A DNA stretch of 29,643 nt from RGIG426 sp045643425 (GTDB lineage Bacteria > Bacillota > Clostridia > Oscillospirales > Acutalibacteraceae): assembly GCA_045643425.1 (NCBI GenBank), contig JAZUKW010000093.1, positions 1 through 29,643 on the forward strand. Reading direction: 5' to 3'. Of the stretch, positions 1 through 7,108 are shown in pieces (position 1 is the first letter of the stretch; each line of letters starts with the position of its first letter). Made by a program: the position numbers and the translations under genes. Under the pieces are notes generated by a model. The model was not told the origin of the DNA. It was given only the letters and a program-made list of their open reading frames with translations, and ran no database searches.

Positions 1-1058
1 TAACCGAGTTTAAGAAGCACCGTTTCGATCTGCGACGGGAAGACGTTGACGCCGCGGATGATGAGCATATCGTCGGTGCGGCCCATCGGCTTGCTCATTT
101 TCACGAACGTGCGCCCGCAGGAGCAGGTTTCGTGGGAAAGAATACCGATGTCGCGCGTGCGGAAGCGCACGAGCGGGAACGCCTCTTTCGTAAGGCAGGT
201 GAACACGAGCTCACCCTGCTGACCGTCCGGCACGGGCTGTTCCGTTTCGGGGTCGATACATTCGATGATAAAGTGGTCCTCGTTGACGTGCAATCCCTCT
301 TGCGCCGAGCAGCCGAACGCCACGCCGGGGCCCATGATCTCGGTCAATCCATACACGTCGAACGCTTTGATGCCGAGCTTTTGTTCGAGCGAGTCGCACA
401 TCTCTTTCGTCCACGGCTCGGCACCGAAAATGCCGCCGTGGAGCTTGATTTCCTCTTTCGGAACGCCCATTTTCTCGATCGTTTCCGCGAGGTACATCGC
501 GTAAGACGGCGTACAGCAAAGGAACGTACACCCGAAGTCGCGCATAATGGTAATTTGACGCTCGGTGTTGCCGGAGGAAACCGGAACCACCGTCGCACCG
601 ATACGCTCGGCACCGCCGTGGATGCCGAAGCCGCCGGTAAACAGACCGTAGCCGTAGGACACGTGGATAATGTCGTCCTTCCCCGCTCCCGCCGCGGTCA
701 GCTGACGCGCGCAGATGTCCGACCAGGTTTCGAGGTCGTTTTTCGTGTAACCCACGACGATTTGCTTGCCGGTCGTACCGGAGGACGCGTGCAGGCGCAC
801 CACGTCTTTAAGCGGCACGGCGAACAGCCCGTAAGGATAGGTGTCGCGCAGGTCTTGCTTGCTTGTCAGCGGCAGCTTGCCGAGGTCGGCAATAGAATGA
901 ATATCCTCCGGCTTGACACCGGCGTTATCCATCCGCTCGCGGTAGAGCGGCACGTTGTCGTACACTCGTTTGACAAGCGCAACCAGCCGCTCGCTTTGGA
1001 TCTGCGTAAGCGTTTCGCGCGAGGCGGTCTCCATTTCCGGCTGCCAATATCTCTCCAT
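1..1058 (-). CDS. paaK: Phenylacetate-CoA ligase (PaaK family), 3' end outside window
   Basis: Activates phenylacetate or a related arylacetate with ATP and CoA to the aryl-acetyl-CoA thioester in the cytoplasm. About 352 residues are present; the C-terminal end lies beyond base 1. Visible adenylate-forming motifs are the P-loop-like SSGTTGKQIVVGYT, the A5-type DVYGLTEIMGPG, and RTDDMLIIRGVNVFPSQIE, which is typical of PaaK. The start MERYWQPEME is chosen at 1058 because AAAGGGG lies about nine bases upstream; an ATG three codons earlier would be too close to it. It follows iorB after 35 bp, so it is probably the last or next-to-last gene of the same transcript. PaaK next to IorAB is a recurring pairing for arylacetate/arylpyruvate interconversion (family knowledge). 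The exact aryl substrate is inferred. Confidence 0.93.
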   Translation of the reverse strand, partial: MERYWQPEMETASRETLTQIQSERLVALVKRVYDNVPLYRERMDNAGVKPEDIHSIADLGKLPLTSKQDLRDTYPYGLFAVPLKDVVRLHASSGTTGKQIVVGYTKNDLETWSDICARQLTAAGAGKDDIIHVSYGYGLFTGGFGIHGGAERIGATVVPVSSGNTERQITIMRDFGCTFLCCTPSYAMYLAETIEKMGVPKEEIKLHGGIFGAEPWTKEMCDSLEQKLGIKAFDVYGLTEIMGPGVAFGCSAQEGLHVNEDHFIIECIDPETEQPVPDGQQGELVFTCLTKEAFPLVRFRTRDIGILSHETCSCGRTFVKMSKPMGRTDDMLIIRGVNVFPSQIETVLLKLG

Positions 1059-1093
1059 GGGGCACATCCCCTTTCTCTTGGTTTCAGTGGCGT

Positions 1094-1669
1094 TTATTCG
1101 GCGGAATAGCCGAGCTCGAACGCCTTTTTGTTCATCTCGACAAACTTCTCCGCCACAGATTTTTCGATCGCGGCGATCCATTTGTCTTTCGGAATGTCAA
1201 AATATTTCGCAAGGCGGCCCATCAGCACGATGTTGACCGCTTTCGACGAGCCGGCCTGCTCCGCAAGCGACAGCGCGTTCATCGCATCGACGTGGATGCC
1301 CTTGGCGCTCATTTCGTCGAGGATCGCCGACGGATACTCCGCCGCGCCCACGATGACCGGCATCGGCGCGATTTCCTGGGTGTTGACGATCACCTTGCCG
1401 CCCTCTTTGAGACAAGAGGCGTAACGCGCCGCCTCCAGCTTTTCAAACGAGACGATATAATCCGCCTCGCCGTCGGTGATGACCGGCGAATACACCTTGT
1501 CGCCGAAGCGCACGTAAGTGACCACCGAGCCGCCGCGCTGGCTCATACCGTGGACCTCCGACACTTTCACGTCGTAGCCCTCGTCGCACAGCAGCTTGCC
1601 GAGGAGTTTCGAGGCAAGAAGCGAGCCTTGGCCGCCCACGCCCACAATCATAACACTAACCGTTTTCAT
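1094..1669 (-). CDS. iorB: Indolepyruvate:ferredoxin oxidoreductase beta subunit
   Basis: Small subunit of the oxygen-sensitive, ThDP-dependent oxidoreductase that interconverts arylpyruvate plus CoA with aryl-acetyl-CoA, CO2 and reduced ferredoxin. The 191-residue length is normal for IorB. The N-terminal GVGGQGSLLASKLLG and the SQRGGSVVTYVRFG segment are the hallmark gamma-domain motifs of 2-oxoacid:ferredoxin oxidoreductases. The ATG lies two bases past the iorA stop and has a GAGGAGGG ribosome binding site inside the iorA end, so the two are translationally coupled. Which direction the enzyme runs is not visible from the sequence; the tyrosine T-box upstream argues for reductive carboxylation. 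Confidence 0.95.
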   Translation of the reverse strand: MKTVSVMIVGVGGQGSLLASKLLGKLLCDEGYDVKVSEVHGMSQRGGSVVTYVRFGDKVYSPVITDGEADYIVSFEKLEAARYASCLKEGGKVIVNTQEIAPMPVIVGAAEYPSAILDEMSAKGIHVDAMNALSLAEQAGSSKAVNIVLMGRLAKYFDIPKDKWIAAIEKSVAEKFVEMNKKAFELGYSAE

Positions 1670-1671
1670 GT

Positions 1672-3396
1672 TCAGCCCTCCTCAATCGCGTTAAGGCGGC
1701 ACATCTGCTCGCAGACGTGGCAGCCAACGCACAGCGTATCGTCGATCTGCGCCTTGCCGTCCACAATGCGGATGGTGGGGCAGCCGAGTTTCATGCAGCT
1801 CTTGCAGCCGACGCACTTGTCGGTATTCACTTTCACCGGCTTGTCGTGCTTGACGTGCTTAAGAAGCACGCAGGGACGGCGGCTGATGATGACCGACGGG
1901 GCATCCACCGCGAGTTCCTCTTTCACGACCGCTTCGCACGCCGCCAAATCGTAAGGATCCACGACGCGGACTCTGTCAATGCCGAGAGCTTTACAGAGGG
2001 CTTCCAGGTTGACCGCCGCCGCCGGCTCACCGCGCAGGTTAAAGCCGGTGGTCGGGTTTTGCTGGTGGCCGGTCATACCGGTAATGGAGTTGTCAAGAAT
2101 GATGACCGTCGAGGGCGTATCGTTGTAGGCGATGTTCACAAGGCCGGTCATACCGGAATGCATAAAGGTGGAATCGCCGATAACCGCCACGGTCTTGCCC
2201 GAAGCACCCGCGGCTTTGTTGAAGCCGTGAAGCCCCGAAACAGAAGCGCCCATGCACAGTGTGGTGTCGATCGCGGCAAGCGGTTGCTGCGCGCCGAGCG
2301 TATAGCAGCCGATGTCACCCATCACGGTGAGCTTGAGCTTCGACAGCGTATAGAACATACCGCGGTGCGGGCAGCCCGCGCACATCATCGGCGGGCGGAC
2401 CGGCGCTTCGGTATCGAGCGCGGTCGTTTTCGGAAGCGGCTTGCCAAACGCTTTCGCCACGGTTTCTTGCGAAAATTCGCCGATCATCGAGAACAGGTTC
2501 TTGCCCTCAACGTCAAGGCCAAGCGCTTTACAGTGGTTTTCGATAATGGGATCCAGCTCCTCCACCACCACAAGGCGTTTCACCTTTTTGGCGAAGGCTT
2601 TAATGCGCTCCACCGGCAGGGGGTTGACCATACCGAGCTTGAGAACGCTCACCTCGTCCCCCAGCACCTCTTTGACGTACTGGTACGACGCGCCGGTGGT
2701 GATGATACCGACGTCGGTACCGCCCCACTCCTCGCGGTTCAAATCGCAGGTCTCGGCGTACTCGCGAAGCGCCTCGGTGCGCTCCTCCACGAACGGATGG
2801 CGTTTTTTCGCCATCGCCGGCATCATAATGTATTTCGCGGGATTCTTCTCATACGGTTTCGCGGCGGCTTCGTTGCGCTCGCCCGGCTCAACAAGGCTCT
2901 GGGAGTGCGCGATACGGGTGCACATACGTAAAAGCACCGGCGTGTCGTATTTTTCCGAAAGCTCAAACGCTTTCATCGCAAAGTCGCGGCTCTCCGCCGC
3001 ATCCGCCGGCTCGAGCATCGGCACTTTAGAGGCGATCGCGTGGTGGCGGGAATCCTGCTCGTTTTGAGAGGAGTGCATCGCCGGATCGTCCGCCACGCAG
3101 ACGACAACGCCCGCGTTGACGCCCGTGTACGACATCGTATACAGCGGGTCGGCGGCGACGTTTAAGCCCACGTGCTTCATACAGCAGGCAGAGCGCACCC
3201 CGCCGAGCGACGCGCCGAACGCGACCTCCATAGCGACCTTCTCGTTCGGAGCCCACTCGCAGTAGATTTCCGGATATTTGGCGGCGGTTTCGGTGATTTC
3301 CGTCGAGGGCGTACCCGGATAGCTGGAAATCAGGCCGCAGCCCGCCTCGTACAACCCGCGGGAAACCGCGGCGTTGCCGATCATCAGTTGTTTCAT
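1672..3396 (-). CDS. iorA: Indolepyruvate:ferredoxin oxidoreductase alpha subunit
   Basis: Large catalytic subunit (574 residues) of IorAB. It has the N-terminal pyrimidine-binding domain (SRGLYEAGCGLISSYPGTPS), a ThDP-binding half with GDIGCYTLGAQQPL (D361) and GDSTFMHSGMTGL (D408), and two C-terminal [4Fe-4S] ferredoxin motifs beginning at C528 (CVGCKSC and CVGCHVC). I place the start at 3396 (MKQLMIGNAAVSRG) with AGGATG upstream. A longer in-frame reading from 3468 would begin inside the -35 box of a good promoter and lacks a ribosome binding site. The gene is directly downstream of the symporter gene and has its own promoter at 3440-3468. Substrates of the family are indolepyruvate, phenylpyruvate and 4-hydroxyphenylpyruvate. 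Confidence 0.96.
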   Translation of the reverse strand: MKQLMIGNAAVSRGLYEAGCGLISSYPGTPSTEITETAAKYPEIYCEWAPNEKVAMEVAFGASLGGVRSACCMKHVGLNVAADPLYTMSYTGVNAGVVVCVADDPAMHSSQNEQDSRHHAIASKVPMLEPADAAESRDFAMKAFELSEKYDTPVLLRMCTRIAHSQSLVEPGERNEAAAKPYEKNPAKYIMMPAMAKKRHPFVEERTEALREYAETCDLNREEWGGTDVGIITTGASYQYVKEVLGDEVSVLKLGMVNPLPVERIKAFAKKVKRLVVVEELDPIIENHCKALGLDVEGKNLFSMIGEFSQETVAKAFGKPLPKTTALDTEAPVRPPMMCAGCPHRGMFYTLSKLKLTVMGDIGCYTLGAQQPLAAIDTTLCMGASVSGLHGFNKAAGASGKTVAVIGDSTFMHSGMTGLVNIAYNDTPSTVIILDNSITGMTGHQQNPTTGFNLRGEPAAAVNLEALCKALGIDRVRVVDPYDLAACEAVVKEELAVDAPSVIISRRPCVLLKHVKHDKPVKVNTDKCVGCKSCMKLGCPTIRIVDGKAQIDDTLCVGCHVCEQMCRLNAIEEG

Positions 3397-3439
3397 ATCG
3401 TCACATCCTAAACATAAAGTAGTTTTTGCCTTACCGTTC

Positions 3440-3468
3440 ATTATATCACGAAGAACGCCGTTGTGCAA
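3440..3468 (-). promoter_or_regulatory. Sigma-70 type promoter of iorAB-paaK
   Basis: On the minus strand TTGCAC (3463-3468) and TATAAT (3440-3445) are separated by exactly 17 bases. The predicted transcript begins near 3433, giving a leader of about 37 bases before the iorA ATG. This gives iorAB-paaK a promoter independent of the T-box. No terminator separates it from the symporter gene that ends at 3484, so read-through from upstream is also expected. Confidence 0.8.
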
Positions 3469-3483
3469 GGAAAACTTATGCTT

Positions 3484-5037
3484 TTAGTCACCGAGAGAAT
3501 CGGTAATTTCGACCACCTTGGTCATCTCATAGCAGCGGAACTTGTCGTCCACGTCGTCCGGCTTCGCTTTCTTCGTAAGCAAGCTGACGATCGGCACGAG
3601 CACAAGGCCGCCCACCATGGCGAACACGCCGGAGTACAGCGAGTTTGTAAACACGAAAGACAGCACCGGCACGTCTGCGACCGACAACACCTTCATCGAA
3701 ACGAGCAGCTGCACGATCTCCAGACCCACGCCGAACACGAACGAGCAGACGACGGCGGGCTTGGTGACGCCTTTCCAATAGAGACCATAGAGGAACGGAG
3801 CGAGGAACGCGCCCGCCAAAGCACCCCACGACACGCCCATCATCTGGGCGATCAGCAGGTTCTTCGATTTATATTGCATAATAGCGATGAACGCCGACAC
3901 CGCGATAAAGAACACGATGAACGCGCGGATGCACAGCATCTTGCTCTTCTCTTTCATCTCGCTCTTTTTGAGCGGCGCGATAAAGTCGAGCGTCAGGGTC
4001 GAGCCGCTCGTCAACACGAGGGACGACAGCGTGGACATCGAAGCGGACAAAACAAGCACGATCACGATACCGATAAGCACCGTCGGCAGCGTCGAAAGCA
4101 TCTCCGGGATGACCGCGTCAAAGCCCTCCGTCGCCACGTCCACGTTGTATAAGCGACCGAAGCCGCCGAGGAAGTAGCAGCCGCCCGCCACCACGATGGC
4201 AAACAGCGTGGAAATGACGGTACCTTTTTTGATCGCATCCTCGTTGGTGATCGCGTAGAATTTACCGACCATCTGCGGCAGGCCCCACGTTCCGAGCGAG
4301 GTAAGCAGCACCACGAACAGGAGGAACAACGGCTGCGGGCCGAAGAACGAGGCGAACTCCCAGCCGCCGTTGTCGCCGGTCGCAAGCTCCGCTACCGCGG
4401 CGGTCAGACCGCCGTTGTCCGCCAGCACCGCGCCGATAACGGCAACGATACCGAAAAGCATCACAAGGCCTTGGATGAAGTCGTTGATCGCGGTCGCCAT
4501 ATAGCCGCCGAACAGCACGTACACGCCGGTCAGCGCCGCCATAATGATCACGCAGATGGAGTAGTCCACGCCCTCGTACGCCATCGAGAACAAACGGGAA
4601 AGACCGTTGTACAGCGAGGCGGTGTACGGGATCAGGAACAAGAACGTAATGGCCGACGCCGCGACCTTTAAGCCTTTCGAATTAAAGCGCGCGCCGAAGA
4701 AATCGGGCATCGTTTTACTGCCGAGGTGCTGAGTCATAATGCGGGTGCGGCGGCCGAGCACGCTCCACGCGAGCAGCGAGCCGATAAACGCGTTACCGAG
4801 GCCGATCCACGTCGAAGCAAGACCGAAGTTCCAGCCGAACTGTCCGGCGTATCCGACGAAGATGACCGCCGAAAAGTAAGACGTACCAAACGCAAACGCG
4901 GTCAGCCACGGGCCGACGTTCCGTCCGCCGAGGACGAAGCCGTTCACGTCGGTGGCGGTGCGGCGGCAGTAGACACCGATACCGATCATCACCGCAAAAA
5001 ACACGACGAGAAACGCTGTAATAATTACCATATCCAT
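3484..5037 (-). CDS. Sodium:solute symporter (SSS family)
   Basis: A 517-residue polytopic membrane protein of the solute:sodium symporter family, like PutP/PanF/ActP, with about thirteen hydrophobic segments. Family-typical stretches include the N-terminal FVLGGRNVGPWLTAFAFG, the segment around TSYFSAVIFVGYAGQFGWNFG, and ASMSTLSSLVLTSGSTLTLD in the middle. The start at 5037 (MDMVIITAFL) is preceded by GGAGGAG with a six-base spacer; an ATG five codons earlier overlaps that site. It is the second gene after the tyrosine T-box and sits between an acyl-CoA ligase and iorAB, so the likely cargo is an aromatic or other organic acid used by them. That substrate is an inference; SSS members cannot be assigned from motifs alone. 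Confidence 0.9.
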   Translation of the reverse strand: MDMVIITAFLVVFFAVMIGIGVYCRRTATDVNGFVLGGRNVGPWLTAFAFGTSYFSAVIFVGYAGQFGWNFGLASTWIGLGNAFIGSLLAWSVLGRRTRIMTQHLGSKTMPDFFGARFNSKGLKVAASAITFLFLIPYTASLYNGLSRLFSMAYEGVDYSICVIIMAALTGVYVLFGGYMATAINDFIQGLVMLFGIVAVIGAVLADNGGLTAAVAELATGDNGGWEFASFFGPQPLFLLFVVLLTSLGTWGLPQMVGKFYAITNEDAIKKGTVISTLFAIVVAGGCYFLGGFGRLYNVDVATEGFDAVIPEMLSTLPTVLIGIVIVLVLSASMSTLSSLVLTSGSTLTLDFIAPLKKSEMKEKSKMLCIRAFIVFFIAVSAFIAIMQYKSKNLLIAQMMGVSWGALAGAFLAPFLYGLYWKGVTKPAVVCSFVFGVGLEIVQLLVSMKVLSVADVPVLSFVFTNSLYSGVFAMVGGLVLVPIVSLLTKKAKPDDVDDKFRCYEMTKVVEITDSLGD

Positions 5038-5064
5038 TATAATCTCCTCCAATCGAGACTAAAT

Positions 5065-6702
5065 TCAGCCTTTGTTTTGGGCATCCACAAGCAAATCGCC
5101 GCCATAGCGTTTCCGCAAAACGGGCTTTTCGATCTTGCCGGTGGGGTTGCGCGGGATTTCCGCAAAAATGATTTTGCGCGGACGCTTGTAACGCGGCAAA
5201 TCAGCACAGAAGGCGTTGATTTCTTCTTCGGTTGCGGTCTCGCCGTCTTTCAGCTCGATGATCGCCGCGGCAATTTCGCCGAGGCGCGCATCCGGCAGAC
5301 CGATGACCGCCGCATCCTTGATTTTCATATTGCCGCGCAGGAAGTCCTCGATCTGCACGGGATAGAGGTTTTCACCGCCGGAGATGATGACGTCTTTTTT
5401 GCGGTCAACGAGGAAGATAAAGCCGTCCTCGTCCTCGCGCGCCATATCGCCGGTATACAGCCAGCCGTCGTGCAGGATTTCCGCCGACGCTTCGGGGTTT
5501 TTGTAGTAGCAGGTCATCACGCCCGGGCCTTTGACCGCCAGCTCGCCCACCTCGCCTTGTTTGACGGGGTTGCCGTTTTCGTCGATGATCTTCGTCTCCC
5601 ACAGATAGCCGGCTTTACCGATCGCGCCGACCTTATGCTCGTTTTCGACACCGAGGTGGACACAGCCCGGCCCGATCGACTCGGAAAGGCCGTAGTTGGT
5701 GTCGTATTCGTGGTTCGGGAATTTCTCTTTCCAGCGACGGATAAGACTCGGCGGAACGGGTTGCGCACCGATGTGCATAAGTCTCCACTGAGACAGGCGA
5801 TACTGCGACAGATCCACACGACCGCTGTCGATCGCGTCGAGAATATCCTGCGCCCACGGCACGAGCAGCCACACGATGGTCGCCCTTTCGTCCGACGCGG
5901 CGCGGAGGATCCATTCGGGCTTCACGCCGCGGAGCAGCACCGCGCGACTGCCGGAAAGGAGGCTCCCGAACCAGTGCATTTTTGCGCCGGTGTGATACAG
6001 CGGCGGGATGCAAAGGAACACGTCCTCGCGGGTCTGGCCGTGGTGCGCCTGCTCGGTACGGCAGGAGCAGATAAGCGATTCATGGTTATGCAAAATGGCT
6101 TTCGGGAAGCCGGTCGTGCCGGAGGAAAAATAGATCGCGGCATCGTCCTTTTCGCGCAGGTCGATCGGCGGCTGCTGCGACGAGCAGAACGGCAGCAGCT
6201 CGTCCATATCCTCGGCGAATTTCGGGGTTTTTTTGCCCACGAAGAAAAATTGCTTCACTTTCTTTTTGAGGGTGGGAAGAACGTCCTTCACGCGCTCGGA
6301 AAACTCCGGCCCGAAGACGAGAACGGACACGTCGGCCAAATCGACGCAATACGCGATCTCATCCGCGGTATAGCGGAAGTTGAGCGGCACGGCGACCGCG
6401 CCCGCTTTCAGCGCGCCGAAATACGCCGGCAGCCACTCGAGGCAGTTCATCATAAGAATACCGACCTTGTCGCCTTTTTTGACGTGGCGGGTAAGAAGCA
6501 GGTTGGCAAACCGATTCGCACGAATATCAAAATCACGCCACGTGATCTCGCGGCGATACGGCTGCGCCGCGTCCGCTTCGATGAGGTTGAACTCACGCCA
6601 GGTGTGCGCGGCATCGTGTTCCTCCGTCGGGTTGATTTCGACGAGCGCCGTCTCTTTACCGTAGAGGCGCGCGTTCTTTTCCAAGAGTTCCGTAATGACC
6701 AT
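5065..6702 (-). CDS. AMP-forming acyl-CoA (arylacetate-CoA?) ligase
   Basis: ANL-superfamily acyl-CoA synthetase, 545 residues, full length. Core motifs in order: YFSSGTTGFPKAILHN (A3), TNYGLSESIGPG (A5), YTGDMAREDEDGF (A7), DRKKDVIISGGENLYP (A8), and PTGKIEKP with catalytic Lys523 (A10). It converts a carboxylic acid, ATP and CoA to acyl-CoA, AMP and PPi. It is the first gene after the T-box leader and is 27 bp from the symporter start. AAAGGAGA precedes the ATG. General annotation would be long-chain-fatty-acid-CoA ligase; the context (IorAB, PaaK, Na+ symporter, tyrosine T-box) points instead to arylacetates such as 4-hydroxyphenylacetate. The substrate is inferred, the enzyme class is secure. 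Confidence 0.88.
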   Translation of the reverse strand: MVITELLEKNARLYGKETALVEINPTEEHDAAHTWREFNLIEADAAQPYRREITWRDFDIRANRFANLLLTRHVKKGDKVGILMMNCLEWLPAYFGALKAGAVAVPLNFRYTADEIAYCVDLADVSVLVFGPEFSERVKDVLPTLKKKVKQFFFVGKKTPKFAEDMDELLPFCSSQQPPIDLREKDDAAIYFSSGTTGFPKAILHNHESLICSCRTEQAHHGQTREDVFLCIPPLYHTGAKMHWFGSLLSGSRAVLLRGVKPEWILRAASDERATIVWLLVPWAQDILDAIDSGRVDLSQYRLSQWRLMHIGAQPVPPSLIRRWKEKFPNHEYDTNYGLSESIGPGCVHLGVENEHKVGAIGKAGYLWETKIIDENGNPVKQGEVGELAVKGPGVMTCYYKNPEASAEILHDGWLYTGDMAREDEDGFIFLVDRKKDVIISGGENLYPVQIEDFLRGNMKIKDAAVIGLPDARLGEIAAAIIELKDGETATEEEINAFCADLPRYKRPRKIIFAEIPRNPTGKIEKPVLRKRYGGDLLVDAQNKG

Positions 6703-6730
6703 AATTCTGTCTCCTTTTGCTTTTGGAAGG

Positions 6731-6773
6731 CAATAAAAAAACCGCCCTCCTGTTTTCTAAAAACAGAGGACGG
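6731..6773 (-). terminator. Intrinsic terminator of the T-box expression platform
   Basis: Hairpin at 6742-6773 on the minus strand (CCGTCCTCTGTTTT pairing with AAAACAGGAGGGCGG, one bulged base), followed by seven Ts. Its left arm adjoins the T-box bulge sequence, so formation of the antiterminator would disrupt it. Confidence 0.9.
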
Positions 6774-7015
6774 GAATTCCCGTGGTACCACCTCAATTTA
6801 CCGTCGCCTTGCGGCAAGCGGCCTCTTTGGGTACGGTTTTTAAAAACGATACCCTAACGCTTTAACGGGCGTACCCGTCGCAGCCTACTTACCAAAAAGC
6901 GTTCGGTGCGCTGCTCGCGGAATGTATTCAAAGCGCTTCTCCTGCCCCCTTGCACCAACCAGCGGCTCTCTGAAAGGAGTGACGGCGCCTTTACTTTTTT
7001 CCGGTCGTCACATTT
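6731..7015 (-). ncRNA. T-box leader with tyrosine (UAC) specifier
   Basis: Seen on the minus strand between the promoter and the acyl-CoA ligase gene. Stem I carries the AGAGAG bulge motif and the GGTTGGTGCAAG distal region. A specifier loop closed by CGGAA/TTCCG has an AGTA on one side and GAATACA on the other, giving specifier UAC (6924-6926), a Tyr codon. The stem III type element GGTAAGTAGGCTGCG...CCCGTTA follows. The T-box AGGTGGTACCACG is at 6781-6793; its TGGT pairs with an ACCA end, fitting the A discriminator base of tRNA-Tyr. A competing terminator follows. Uncharged tRNA-Tyr should stabilise the antiterminator and switch on the operon. Confidence 0.93.
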
Positions 7016-7021
7016 GTAAAC

Positions 7022-7050
7022 AGTATACTCCACCTTTTCCCCCTTGTCAA
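7022..7050 (-). promoter_or_regulatory. Strong sigma-70 promoter of the T-box operon
   Basis: TTGACA (7045-7050) and TATACT (7022-7027), minus strand, with a 17-base spacer: nearly perfect consensus. Transcription should start near 7015. A constitutive strong promoter fits control by attenuation in the leader. Confidence 0.9.
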
Positions 7051-7061
7051 CCCTTTTTTAC

Positions 7062-7096
7062 AAAAAAATCCCTGCCGTTTTCACGGCAGGGATTTT
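7062..7096 (-). terminator. Terminator after the first dockerin gene
   Basis: Perfect 13-base inverted repeat (AAAATCCCTGCCG and its complement, 7065-7077 and 7084-7096) with a T run on the minus strand, 13 bases past the stop codon at 7109. It separates the dockerin gene from the T-box operon promoter. Confidence 0.9.
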
Positions 7097-7108
7097 CATT
7101 CAGTGATC

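Noticed and set aside
132..1109. Long plus-strand frame opposite paaK
   Set aside because: Its sequence is Arg/His-rich with no recognisable motif, and the minus frame encodes an unmistakable PaaK.
1717..2931. 404-codon plus-strand frame
   Set aside because: Shadow of iorA; low complexity and no ribosome binding site.
3397..3468. Earlier iorA start
   Set aside because: It would put the start codon in the -35 box and the coding sequence across the -10 box of the promoter.
4726..6843. 705-codon plus-strand frame
   Set aside because: It is the antisense shadow of the acyl-CoA ligase and symporter genes, made of Arg, His and Asp repeats typical of reverse reading, and it runs into the T-box leader.
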